From Centroberyx gerrardi (Eukaryota > Chordata > Actinopteri > Beryciformes > Berycidae), in contig NC_135998.1 of assembly GCF_048128805.1 (NCBI RefSeq), forward strand, positions 25,073,396-25,137,395: 64,000 bases of DNA, read 5' to 3'. The position numbers and the translations under genes are program-made. Every line of letters starts with the position of its first letter. Position 1 is the stretch's first letter. Of the stretch, positions 37,662-52,000 are shown one piece after another. Below the pieces are notes generated by a model that was not told where the DNA came from, ran no database searches, and saw nothing but the letters and a program-made list of their open reading frames with translations.

Positions 37662-38775
37662 ACACACTTTATGGCACAATGTCACCCAGAAAACCTATCA
37701 CTGACCTTGCCCAATGCTTTCTGTCTGAAGGGGGCCTAAGTATCACCTGTTGGCTCACACCACATTGAGAATACAACATGTCCAGGGCGGTTTTAAGACA
37801 CACGATTTGTCACTAGCAGCTGCTGGTGAGTGACGGATCATCTCCTCTCCTCTCCTCTCCTCTCCTCTCCTCTCCTCTTCCTCTCCTCTCCTCTCCTCTC
37901 CTCTCCTCTCCTCTCATACTGGAAATTAATTGTTAACTTCTTTTTTCCAGAGGATAGTCCATTCTGGGTGCCTCTCTATGGCAATATGTGCTGTCGCTTG
38001 GTTGCTCAGCCCCTATGCATGATTCAACAAGTCATTAGTGGCAGACTCAAGGTTAAGGTGACTAGATGTCCATCATTATATGTACTACCCAGTCTTGTGA
38101 CGTCTTGCCGTTAACAAGGAACATTATCAGTCTCAGTATTGCTTTTACCCCCTGGTTTCATTCAGCTTGGAGAGGACCGTAGCTGGGACAATACCTATGG
38201 TGTCCTCAGAGGGACAAGTCTTTTCTGCTATCAGAGTCAAGAGGACTTGGAGTCTGAGGAGCAGCCATTATTTACAATCCCCATCAACAAGGTTGGTTCA
38301 CACAGTGTCTCATTCACGAAGAGCTAGATAATTGATAATGTTAGCTACAGTGGCGTGGTCTGGCCACCAGAGGGCACTGGGGAAGTACTGAAACGGTTCC
38401 TAGGACAGGCGACGCTGTGTAACTGAACGCTGAACCTACTAAGAATGGAATCCAGTCCATTTCCTCTTTCAGCCCTTAATATTAGATTCAGTATTTCACT
38501 TGTACTCTATTAGACATGGTATGCACTCTATCATAGAAAATAACATTTCATTTAAAATAAAATTTGCCTAGTTGTTTTTCATCGAATTGAAGGCAATGAA
38601 TCACTTTCAACTGATTAACTGAGCTGTTGATGAAAGGGTTGATCAGAATGGACAGCCAAGCATGATTTCTAAAGGTTTGTGTGTATACAATGGAGCAAAA
38701 TGGACCAATATTTTCTAGAAGATTAGTAAAATAAAATATAAGATTTGGATTGACATTGATGCAGGCAAAGTCTAA

Positions 38776-38819
<44 letters not shown>

Positions 38820-40540
38820 TGGGTTTCTGTTCTGTCAGGAAACCCTTATCTGTGTGTCAGAGAGAGAACCCCTCCAGGCCCAGAGTATATACATCAGTAC
38901 ACAACGCCAAGGAGAGGATATCACATACACAGTGACTACACACATACCTGACGACACCCAGCGCTGGATGGAGGCCTTCTGGCAGCACTTCTATGACATG
39001 AGTAAGCCCCTGGGTACATGAACCAAACGTTTCATTGTAACCCCAAGCTAACCTCTTCCTATAGCTACTAGCAAAGCTGGTTAGACCACCTTTAAGTAAG
39101 CTAAGGGCAGAGTTGAACTTGCATAAGAATTTAATGCTTGGTTGATATGGGTTTTAAGAGTTAGCAGCAACCATTTTCAGTAGGATAAGATTTCTATCAT
39201 CTCTGTTAAAACACTCTCCCCTAATCTTAGGAACACGTTTGTTGGTTAAAAACACGATCACTTTAAAATGTACTCCTATATTGTCAGCTAAAAGAAAATT
39301 CAAGTCTTATAAAGTTTTGTGAATTCAGTTACTAATTTACTACTTAGAAAATCCATGATTTTATGGTCATAGTGACACATACTGTATGCATAGCAGACAT
39401 TAAACTTATTTTAGAACCTGAGAGCAGGACTGGAATTCAGTACAGAAACTCCGAAATACACTCTTAGAAATAATATATTTTACACACATATGCGTATCTA
39501 ATTTGTAATAACACACATTAGTGTTGCTTTTCAACATAACATTAAGAGCACGTGTTAATATGTGTTGTTAACATATGATGAGTTGATTTTGCTGCCATTG
39601 ACACACAGACAAAAATAACATTTCCTGTAACATGATCACTCATTATCAGATCCATCAGCCACAGTTAGGCTTTAGTCAGCGGTAAAACATGGTTATGTTT
39701 TAACAATTAAATGGAACAATGATGGAAATCATCATTGAATATCATTGTAAAATTAAGATAATTACCCTAATTTCTACTGATTATTCTGATGAATATCGAT
39801 AGAGTTGATGTACTATTTCAAAGCGGTACTGAGGATAACATCAACTAACTGCAGTGGTGGTAGCAGAATGTGAAGAAAGGGGGAAGGAGGGTGGGCAGGA
39901 GAGAAGGTAGGGGCCTCTAACAAACAATAGGACGTGGCCTGCTAGAAGCCCCACTAGCCTTAGTAAGAGATTAGAGATGCGTGCCTGAGAACAGGTGAAG
40001 AGAGTGTTGTCTCAGTCTTGGTTTAGGCCCCAGTATTTTTATGCGAGGTAGTTCTGTGTGATCCCAGTGTAATAGTTACATGAAAACTACTATATGCACC
40101 ATCTCTATTTTTCTTCATGCCTAATGCAATATATTCTGTTAAGAAACACAGCTGAGTGTATTATTAGATCTTCAGAAGAGGTGTTGAAAAAGACTGTTTA
40201 CTAGTCTTAGTGAATATATTTTAATAAGGCTCATTTATGTAATCTTACTGAAAGACACTTACCAATACTTGCCAAGCAACATACTTTAATGACAGCTGAC
40301 GCTTCAACGGTGAAACCGTACATATCATTTTGTGGAAAGGATGTCACTGAGAAAGAATTTACCTAAGATAACAATAGCGTCTGATGTCTGATATGGGCTG
40401 AGATTCTGTGAGAGTTTAGTGGCATGCACATCCTCAACTTAACTGTTTAACAAGATCAAAATCTAACTCAACAATGGTTAGTTCTGATCATGTTCTGTTT
40501 TAAGTATTAAAGACAAACTATCTATCTATCTATCTATCTA

Positions 40541-40574
<34 letters not shown>

Positions 40575-43500
40575 AGCCTGTCTGTCCATCCATAGATCTA
40601 TTATGTATATTGCACTACTACTACTACTACTACTACTACTAGTGCTACTACTACTACTGCTGCTACACAGAAGCCAGAAATGACTCACTAAGATCAGAAC
40701 TGTCATTGTTTTACATTTAATTATAATGCGTGGGAGCAGAGACACATGTATCTGATATTAGCAACATGTCTACCCTATAGGCTATAGCCATGTCTGAGAT
40801 ATGTGCTATGTGTGACGCATTCACAACTGGAATGTTGTGTGTGCAGTTTGTTGGATATACAATTCGGAAAAGATAATTAATACACGGTATGTGTGCTTGC
40901 ATGTGTGGGATGCATCTGTCAAGTCAACTTAAGTGAGTTCTTTGTCCCAAAGCAATTTCAACATGATGGATCTTTTTTGTGTCCTAACCTAATATCGCAG
41001 TATGTGCAGTGAATGCTTACATTTATATAATTTGACAGTCTCAGTGTCTCCTTGTGTCAGTGTGAACAACTCCAAATGCTTCTCAATCAACTATGACTAG
41101 CATTGTATTGTGTGAAATCGAAGACCCATGTTAACATCACACACTGCACTTCTATTTCAACATCTTTTACAAGTCATATGCTATGGATCTCTGCCCAAAC
41201 AGAGACAACAGGCTGCTTATCAGTGGAAATATGCAACACCTGCACTTCTCAATTTCACCTATAGAAGACATCTTACATGGAAATCAGATTATTACTCAAT
41301 ACTTAGTATGTCACCATTCATCTAACTCTTCATCTGTGAGTTGGAGTAAAATTGCCATGCAGCAATATCAGCAATATTACGTTTTTATTATTTCTGCTTG
41401 TGTAGGCCATCAATATAACTAATCTACATTTACCCATGAGCTGTCGTCATTTGTATATTTGGAAATAGCTAACTGCAGACGGTTTGCTGCTATATTTACT
41501 ACGATTATTATCTCCATCATCAGAAACATCATGCTCTACAGTGCAAAATTAGACCCTGACCTTTTCTGTCAGTAGGCTGTCAAATTGACTAATTCATCTG
41601 AAAGGAGCAATTATATTTAGCAGTATGCTACTTTGAGCTTATAACAAGTAAAATAAATGTTGAATAGATGTCTTTAATAATGTGTAGGTTGTGTCAAAAA
41701 GGATATACAAAACAGTGAAAACAAAAAAATTGTATTACATAAAAAGTATTCAACTAAATCATTAATAAATTTACTTAATTTGGGTCCCATATTAGAACCC
41801 CTCTTGAACCTTATTACTGTCTGACTAACAGACAAGTTCTAAGTTAAATATGGAAGCAATATGACTGAAGTTGTATCAATCAAATAAAACTGACATTGAC
41901 TTTGCTTGTAAGGAAGAAGGTGATTGACAGGTTGAGTTAGTTATTGAAGCAGAGGAATTCTATAGAAAAGGAAATATTATTGGGGCATTCCTCACGGTGC
42001 ATATTTATTCTGGAAATCAGAGGAAGGGAAGTAATTAGATCGTTGTAATAATTATGAGGTCATCCATCCATCCATCCATCCATCCATCCATCCATCCATT
42101 TTCCATATCCGCTTACTCCTATTCAGGGTCACGGGGGGGCTGGAGCCTATCCCAGCATGCATTGGGTGGAAGGCGGGGAAACACCCTAGACAGGTCACCA
42201 GTCCATCATATGGCTAACACACATAGACACACAAACACACTCATGCTCACATTCACACCTGTTAACGATTTAGAGTCTTCAATTCACCTGACCTTGTCAT
42301 CTTGAACTTGTCATCCTGCCCCGTGAAATTATATAGCCATGGCAACTTATCACTCCTTTAATGTAATTATGTTAGTCAAAAATTCTTCGTCTCAGTGAAA
42401 AGGGACAACATTGTACTTTTTTATTGATAGTGCATACATGCTGTTGACATATAGTGGAGACATGAGAATGCCCCTTTGAACCTCTTATCATAGCAATATA
42501 TGTGCGCAAGTCAGTGAGCTGATGTGCCACTCCCTGGCATAGTGTGGTTGCATATGAGGGTGTGTTTGTTTGTCAGGAATCCTTTGTATTCAGTTCAACT
42601 GTCTTGCATTAATAGGTTTTCTTTGGAAACTTACCTTAGTGCCAAGTTTAGGAGGAAACGCTAACAAAAACAAAGATGCAATGTAAATATTTCCCATGAC
42701 AGCAATGCTTTGAATTTTTTAAGTTTAAGTTTTTAACTGTGTTTTAAAGTTGGTGGTGTATGTATATTTGGATCTTGTTTGACATTATCTTTGATATATT
42801 TGAATTGTTCATATTTACTACTGTTTGCATCCAGCACTCATTCAGCCAGGGCTTGTATGTCAGGACTGCAAAACACCCGGGTGTGTGCCTAGAATTTGTC
42901 AAAAATACCAACACAGGCATGCAGACACACACACACACACACACAAAAATCACAACCCCATCTCACCTCAGTCATTATAATAATTATTCTGATCAGGTTG
43001 CATGTATGCTTGCATGGCGAGATGCCAATGGAGTGTTATTGTACCAACTTCTAGATTGTTATGACATTTCCTAGCCTGAGGTGTTAAGGTTGAAATAAGT
43101 ATTGAGATATTAATAGCTGGCAAACCTATAGTCAAAATAATATAATGACTGCTTAATTGTGGATAAACAGCAGCTCATAGTATGTGTATGTATGTATGTA
43201 TGTATGCACTGCTGACAGAAGGTTTTCTGACAATTGCTCGCACATCTGTACAAGAAATGTATCAATTGTAGGAGTTGAAAAAATATATTTGAATAATGTG
43301 CATTGAACAATAGCCTACTCTGTTCTCCATTTTACTGCAGGTCAGTGGAGGCAGTGTTGTGATGACCTCATGAAAATTGAAATGCCATCCCCCAGGAAAT
43401 CCATCACAGTGAAGCAGGGATCGCTATACCATGAAATAGGTAGAGAAACAGAAGCAGACTGACGCCTCCACCATACAATCACACTGCTGCTCCCCACTGA

Positions 43501-46012
43501 TGGTGATGTCAGTCAACCAGAGCCTAAAGTGTAAAGTGCAAGCAAATATGTGTTTGCATTTGTCAGAATGCCATATATGGCCTACTTATACAAAATGACT
43601 GTCTCTTCAAGCCAAGCATTCTGACAAAAGAATGAGACATAAAATGTAATGCCTCATTTGTCTGTGCTTTTCTTCTTCTGAAGGAAGTTGGAGTGAAGCC
43701 TAGTCTGAAGGTGGAAAAACCAGTTTCTAAGTAAATGGAAGAATCCAAAAGAGATAAATGATACTGTCCAACGCTGACCCGAGACAACAGTCGAGACACT
43801 GTTACTGTGAATAGATGTATTATCTCCAACACCTGCCCAGCAAAAATATCAGTCATGCAGATCAGAACCTATACAGCGTCACGCTGCAATATGCACCTGA
43901 GCAGCCAAGGGGAACAGAAGTATGTTAGTACTCAACATGTGGGTGTGTTACATGTCTTACTTACAAAATGTCCTCTTTAAAGAGCATTCCAAGCATTAAG
44001 AGAGGGTACGACACAGTAAGACAATTATCATTATAAAGGAAAAATTACTTGATGACCAGATTTGAACGCCGATAAAAACAGGACCACAGACGAGACAGGA
44101 GGGTGTCAAATTTGATAAACAGATAAGTTCAGTTGTCAAAACTAGCTTTTTTCAGTTAAGACTTTTAGCCAAGGTAAAGGCCTATCTTTCTCCCAAGGAT
44201 TTCGAGAGAGTTATTCATGCTTTTATTACCTCTAGGTTAGACTATTGTAATTCTTTGTATGTGGGTGTAGATCAGTTGTCTCTTCGTCGTCTGCAGTTAG
44301 TACAAAATGCAGCCGCTCGTCTTCTAACTGGAAAAAGAAAGCGTGATCACATAACACCAGTATTGGCCTCCCTCCACTGGCTTCCTGTCCGTTTCAGGAT
44401 TGATTTTAAGATTTTGTTAGGGGCTGGCGCCACCTTATCTAGCAGAACTCTTGCATCATCATACTCCAGTTAGAGCACTGAGGTCGACCAACCAGATGCT
44501 CGTGGATGTTTCGAGATCTAGGCACAAAAACAGAGGCGACCGAGCCTTTGCAGTGGCTGCCCCTAATCTCTGGAACAGCTTACCTATTCACATAAGAACT
44601 GCTCAGACCCTAGAAACCTTTAAGTCGCTGCTTAAGACCCACCTCTTCTTGTTGACATTTAATTCGAGTTGAGCTTGACACCTTGAATTCATCTTCTATT
44701 GTGCCCCAATTCTTTTATTATTATTATGTTTATTGTTTTCTTTTATTCTTATGTGTTATTTACTTTTATATTTGTTTATTTTGTATTGTACGCCTGTTCA
44801 GCACTTTGGTTGTTTTAAATGTGCTATACAAATAAACTTTGACTTGACTTGACTTGACTTGAAGGAAATAGACATTTAAAGAAATACAAGAGGTAGATTT
44901 CTCTGAATTCCCCTTGTAAAACCTGAATGCCTTCATCAACCCGGGAGAAAATGCTTCCTCATGAGATATTTGTGGTCAATGTGACCCAGAAGGATGTGAT
45001 CTAGCGGTTGATGTCTTGCAAGTGGAATTTGAATTTGCTGTCTTTGTGACTCCTCTCTCCTTTTATGCCATTTTCTTCACCCTATTCCTCGTCCTGCTTA
45101 GTAACACCCTCCACTCCCAGTCTTGTGATCCAGGATTTGTCTACTGAGATCCGTGCATTGCTCTCTTCCTACTACAGAGAAAGGTAGGGTACCTGTCAGC
45201 ACATGAACATTCATGTGTACTCACCCTCAACTGTCCACATATTTACCTCTACATGAATTTGCCAATATCATTTACTTTCTCCTGATGGACTAAAAACACA
45301 AGCATCACAAAATGTGTCAGATCTACTGATGCTCACAATCCTGTATACAATCACCTGCCTGCTGTGACATTCCAACAACGCTTATATGACTGCAGCTATA
45401 GGAGCAGAGGCATAGGACTCTAATTAGGACTCTGAGGCATGTAGAATAATTTGGTTTTAAAACAAACTTAGCTCAGTCATGATGTCTGTCTGAACTTGTA
45501 CCAACCAGACTGACAGGAAATGTCTACTGAAAAAGTAAATTCCTGCCCACACAGATTACTTCTGCATATTTTATTGTTGACGTTTTGGTCCCCTGTGTGC
45601 AGAAATTTACTTTCATTCATTTCATGACATTTCATTTCATTCATTTATTTATTTATTTATATAGCACTTATTTAACCATGGTTACAAAGTGCTTCACAAA
45701 AAATAAAATGAGAATAAAAGGTGCCTGACAATGGAGGTATTAATTTCAGCTGATTTTATGCATGATGTGCAGTGCTATTTCTATCTATTTGGATTTACAA
45801 AGCATCTACTGCTCAGTGAAATAGCTGTCATTACTATTGTGGAATCCAGTGCAAACAGGAACAGTTTTTTTTTTATTTCACCTTCTTCTAGTAGTAGTGA
45901 TGCAGCTGTTATTTACAACCAAAACATTTATGAAATTATATGTTTAAGATCTAATTCAATTTATCTGTTACCATGGAACCTTGCAACCATTCTGTACACA
46001 CACATACTGTAT

Positions 46013-46063
<51 letters not shown>

Positions 46064-49000
46064 TATACTGTATATATATATAGGCCAGAATGTGAACAAT
46101 GACGGTCACATCCAACCACACCTAACCAGGTCAGAAGTAACATGTCTTAACCATAGGTCTTAACAAGGGTCATCAATAAGCATGACAAATATCTCTTTGA
46201 CTCAAAGACGCATTAGTCTTCTGTTATACATTGTATGTCATCAAACACTCACTGTTTTCCAGATTATTTGACTTCTTAGCATGGTAAATACTTGAAGTTA
46301 CAAGTTTAAGTCACATAATCCACACCAGGGTGCCAAATGCTACAGATATTGTCTGTGAGCTTGATGGTTTGTGTACAGAGAAAGGTGAGAGATTGGTCAA
46401 ATGATGTTCTGGAGAACAGGTTGCACAAGAGAAGTTGTTGATAACTGATATATGAAGTAACAAGCTAAGAAGATGACTGGGTTCAGTTTTTACAATGGCT
46501 GGCTTTGTGTTACTTTGTGTACTTAGCATGTGCTTTCAATTGTGTGGAATGACAGTTTTCTCTCATATTCCAGCAATGTGTCACACATTTATATCTGTGG
46601 CAATTGGAAAGCATATGTACTGTATGTGGCAATAGGTTCACACAAAGTTAATAACCCCTGAAACATTGGTTAGAGGTTCTCAGTGTAATGTGTACACTTG
46701 TGTTGCCCCATTGTTCTCATAGTCCACGTCTGTAAGGAAAGCCAGATCTGTGAGCCACTGCTTATTTTCCAAGTTTTCATAATCTGTGGAATTGGATATT
46801 TGGATATATTGGATAGTTTGATAAACTCTTTGATCTCTGCCAACAGCTCACTGAATCTAAGATCCTAACCCTATCCCAGAACACAAAACCTTCATAGTGA
46901 CATCCATCACCTCCTTCATAATTAATATGTCCCCCACAACACTTGTTGGGGAATAACGCAGTGGTGGGTGAGGCTGGAGTGGGGGGTAGTAAAAATAGGA
47001 CTGTGATTTATCTGAATGCACATCAATTGTGCAAGCATGAGTGTGATGATGCATGATGAGTAACATTTTGGGCAATGGAGGGCTTTCTCTTTGTATACAA
47101 AGCACTCATTGGCTCATCAGGTGTGACTCGAGTCATTATAACTTAACTGGAGTTACAAATTTGATGACTTATGACTTACTTGGGATATTTGGAAATTACT
47201 TAAAACTTGCTTGTGACTCGAGGTGTAATGACTTAAGATGACTCGCAAGTTGCAATAGTTAAAAAAAGCGAACGAGGAGTGGTGATGACATCACCTCTCC
47301 GCCGGCGTATGCCAGAAGAGGGCCGGGCAGGTAAATTCTTCACACCATTTACAAATGGTCATAGTACGGATTGTGCCCCGGTGGTAGGAAATGGAGCGCA
47401 CCCACCCAGGCTTCAGGTGATGACGTAGTCGTGTATCTGTACGTGCGTCCACAAACTGCTTATTGTGTCGAAGTGCTAGCCAGCAGTATCAAGTGGTATC
47501 ATCACATACTTTGTATGTGTCCCATGTTGTTACATGGATTATGTGAATTCTCTCATTGGACTTCCCACCTGATAACCAATCTCCTGTTATCTAGCATTTT
47601 TGGACTTGAAGGAAGTATGTCTACCCAGACACCTCCCATTCTCTCTACTTCACTCATTGATTGTGTGTAAAAAGGGATTAAGATATACCAATGTTGCAAC
47701 CTTTGCAATAAACAAATGTTCATATTCATGTTCATACATACCTGACTCCCACTTCCCCCACATCCGCCCTAGATCTTGCTAATGAACTAGCTGCTCCATA
47801 TCGGTAGTTTCACTGTTTGCATGGGTACACTTTGGCTTTGTAGGGCAGAATTGTGGGCTAGAAACACTGGTTAGGGTAAGGTGGGGGGTGAGATACCGAC
47901 TTTGGGGTGAGGGAGTGGGTGAAGTTACACCAACAATCAATGTAGTAGTGAGAATAAAATATCATTACATAAAGGCTTTTCTTTAGAAACAGGTTTTAAT
48001 AGATTTACGAGCTGATTATATGCCCTCTTTAACTCCTCGGGGAGGGGATTCCAAAGAGTAGATGTCCTGATAGCAAAGGCCTCAGTCCTTGAGTATTTAA
48101 TCTAGAATTAGGAGTAACCAGAAAGCCCCTGCCCAGGGATGTAAGACTGTATTCAGTCACATAAGCAGTTCAGAGATCAGAGTTATTACTGTGGCCAAAC
48201 CTATCTGTGCTTCAAAAGTGATCAGCAAAATCTTGAAGACAATTCTAAAACTAGCAGGTAGTCAGTGAAGTGATGCCAGTGTCTGTACATCAATATAGAG
48301 TACAAGGACCTGGATTACAAAACATACATGATCATCAATGAATAACAGCAGTGCCTCCACCAAGCCCACATGACCTTGGTTGGTGGAAGTGAGAGAAATT
48401 GGGAAGGAAGATTCAGTTACAGTTGTAGAGTCACTCTCAGGTTTCCATAATCATGGAAAAATTCAAGGTTATTAGACTGATCAATAAGATATTATTTTGT
48501 AGAAATTCAAGCACATTTTTGAGCAGGTGGAATGGTAGCTGTTAAGTGTAAAATGTAACAATCCACATGTCAGTTTACAAAATGTAGTTCATTCTCTTAT
48601 ACTGTGTCAGCAAATGAACGTGGATTAGCAATAGAGTTGTGGTTCAGTATTCACATCCTTGTTCCCATGATCTGTCAAAAAATGGTTGTGTGTTCTGGTA
48701 AGTAATGAGGTCATCGTATCCTCATACCAAAAACCATGTGCACCATCGCATTCCCAGGTAAGACGAATATGTTGTTTCAACTACCAGCGGCTACAACCAG
48801 GTGGAGGTGTTGGAGAAGGACAGACCGAAGACAGCATTTTGCACTCCGTTCGGGCTGTATGAATTCAATAGAATGGCATTTGGCCTGTGCAATGCACCAG
48901 GGACATTCCAACGGCTTATGGAGCGCATCTTGGGTGATCAGCGATTTCAATCCTTGCTGCTCTATCTTGATGATGTGGTCGTCTTTTCTTCAACATTTGA

Positions 49001-52000
49001 ACAGCATCTTCTCCGGTTGGACTTGGTCTTGTCACGGTTCGAGCAGTTCAACCTTAAAGTGAAGCTCAGCAAGTGCTCCTTTTTCAAGTTGGAGGTATCC
49101 TATCTGGGTCATGTCATCTCAGCGCAAGGCGTGTCGACTGATCCAGGGAAGATTCGAGCGGTGGCTGAGTGGAGAAGACCTCAGAGTGGTTCGGAGCTGC
49201 AGTCTTTCCTGGGCTTTGCAAGCTTTTATAGGAGGTTCGTAAAGAACTTTGCAAGCGTTGCCGCTCCTCTTCACGCCCTCTCTGCACTCGGTTCATCAAA
49301 GAAGAGCAGGCGTCACCTGCCTGCACACTTGTTTCACCAACATTGGAGCCCTGCATGTGAGGATGCTTTTCAGACCCTTAAACAGAAGCTAGTTTCTGCT
49401 CCAGTATTAGCGTATGCTGACTTTACTAAATCATTCACACTGGAGATTGATGCCAACCATCAAGGACTGGGGGCCGTCCTCTCCCAGGAGGTTGGTGGGC
49501 AGAGGAGGCCAGTTGCATATGCAAGTAGGGGGCTGCGGGTCTCGGAGAGGAACATGGAGAATTATAGCGCCATGAAGCTGGAGTTGCTAGGCCTTAAATG
49601 GGCGGTCACAGACAAGTTCCCCGAGTACCTGATTGGCAACAAGTTCACAGTCCTGACAGATAACAACCCGCTGAGTCACCTGCAGACCGCGAAGTTGGGG
49701 GCTGTGGAACAGCGGTGGGTTGCCGAGCTGGCCCGATTTGACTTCCAGATTGTATATCGCCCTGGCCGGCAGAATTCAGCTGCAGATGCCTTGTCAAGGC
49801 AGTACTCTGAGCCGACGCCCACTGGAAGAGAAGTGGATCCGCACCCAGGCAGCCACTCCACCCCTCTTGCTCTCTGGCATGCTGCCAGTAGTGAGGAACA
49901 GGCAATTGTGTCCCCCTCTATGCACGAGTCTACCGCTAGCTTTCCTTCCTATAGTATGGAGTCCTTGGCCATGCTACAACAGGCCGATCCCGAAATTACA
50001 TCCTTCCGCAAGTATTGGCTTAAAGCAGAGAGACCCAGCCGGGAAGAGAGGTTGGGGGAGTCACCAAGGACATTAGAGCTGGTGCGACAATGGGAAAGGA
50101 TGGTGGACTGCGAAGGGGTTCTGTATCGTAAGCGGGAGAATCAGAAGGAAGGCCAACAGAAGCAGTTAGTCTTGCCAACGTCATTGCGGGGGGAAGTGCT
50201 GGCTCAGATGCATGGGGGGCATGGGCACCAGGGGGTCGAACGAACATTTAAGCTTGTGAGTGTACGTTGTTATTGGCCTGGTATGTATCGGGATGTTGAA
50301 GATTTTTGTAAGTCCTGTGAGAGATGCATCGTGTCCAAGGCTCCACAACCAAAGGTAGTGACATCTATGGGGAGCCTGTTGGCGTCCAGGCCCTTAGAAG
50401 TGGTGGCGATGGATTTCACGCTCCTGGAGCCCTCGTCAGATGGGAGAGAAAATGTTTTGATCCTTACTGATGTATTCTCCAAGTTTACCGTTGCAGTGCC
50501 AACCCGGGACCAGCGGGCCACAACGGTTGCCAAGTGTCTGGTCAAGTACTGGATTCAGCCTTATGGAGTGCCAGCTCGGGTGCACTCAGATCAGGGCAGA
50601 TGCTTCGAAGCTGAGGTGGTCCAGTCGCTCTGTAAGCTGTATGGAATGAGGAAGAGTAGAACAACTCCGTACCATCCGCAAGGTAATGGACAGTGCGAAC
50701 GTTTTAATCGAACACTCCATGACCTGCTGCGTGCCCTCACTCCAGAGAAGAAGAGGAAATGGGCAGAGTATCTTCCTGAAGTTGTATATGCCTATAACAC
50801 TACGGAACATCAAAGCACGGGATATTCCCCTTACTTCCTCCTATTTGGACAGGCTCCCTGTATACCTTTGGATCTCATGCTGGGTGGAGGGGATGATGAT
50901 TTCGTTGGAGGTGTGGGAGAATGGGTTCAGGAGCACCAAGAGCGGCTGCGGGTGGCTTATGACCAGGCTGGGAGGCAGATGGAAAAGGCAGCAGAGTCTC
51001 GGCGCCAGCACCTGGGGCCGCCGACCAAGGATGCAGACTTGCAGCCGGGACAGTTGGTTTATGTACGGAACCGGCAGTTTACTGGCAGGCATAAGATTCA
51101 GGATCTCTGGCTCTCCACCCCCCACCAGGTAGTCTGTCGGTTGAATCCTCATAAACCAGTCTATACAGTAGTGCCAGTGGATTCCTCGCGGCCTCCCAGG
51201 AATGTTCATCGTTCTGAGATCCGGCTGTGTGGCCCTGGAGCACTAGTGGAGGAAAACAGTAAGGAAGTCAGGCTGAAGCGGGTTGTTGGACAGCCAGAGA
51301 GTGTTGGCGAGGACGCCGACTCCGAGAGCATAATATGTATCGGGGCTCCTAGCGGGTCGGACGAACATCTGGCGGAAGATGAGTTTGCGACAAGTAATTT
51401 ATGGTTGGAGCGGGATCATCAGGCAAGAGCTGCGGGCTTGGGGCATGAGGAGCAGTTGCGGCACAGCGACCTTGGAGCTCAGGAAGAGGAGGGAGAAGCC
51501 TTGTCTCCTGTGCTCCTTCGAAGGTCAAAACGGAGCACTGCTGGCATGCATTCGAACCCGTTCAATTTGCCAAGATCAGCCATCAGTCACCAAGGTGGGG
51601 AGAGTGGGGCGGCATGTGTTAGCACATCGCAGCATCAGTGGGACTCTGATTAGTTTTTGGAGGGGTGAGTGTAGCCAGGTGGAACTGGGGACACAAGTCA
51701 GGTGGCCTGTCGGACGTAGTGTAGGTGTGGCACCTGTCTTTCCTCACGTGTATTTCCGGGGGTTGGGACGGGCAAACTTTTCTCTTTGTTTGAGCCAGAG
51801 ACAAGATGTGCGGATAGCGGGGCTCGTGCATTCCGTTTGCCTCAAAGGTGCTATCGGCCGGGCAGTCTCACGGAGGGTGGTGTGCATGAGCCAGTGCTGC
51901 GCAGCGGCAGTTGTCCTAGCTGTTGGTCCCGGGTCCCTTGTAGCTCCAGAGACGGAAGCATAGTCTACCATAGTGGGACTGTTGTTCATGTGTTGGTCAC

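Larger units (their letters stand above)
39002..43340 (+). other. Rhotekin-like gene intron before exon 11
   Basis: This 4.3-kb AT-rich intron contains (TCTA/TCTG)n at 40519-40577, (CTA)n at about 40614-40663, a LINE-associated repeat with (CATC)n at 42059-42300 and a short (CA)n at 42925-42945. No further coding exon was recognised. Confidence 0.6.

Noticed and set aside
37084-37665. 193-residue minus-strand frame
   Set aside because: It is the antisense shadow of rhotekin exons and a (CA)n array, which gives a meaningless Cys/Val repeat.
40519-42105. CRISPR-like regularity of short repeats
   Set aside because: These are simple tetranucleotide and trinucleotide microsatellites without spacers, in a vertebrate genome.
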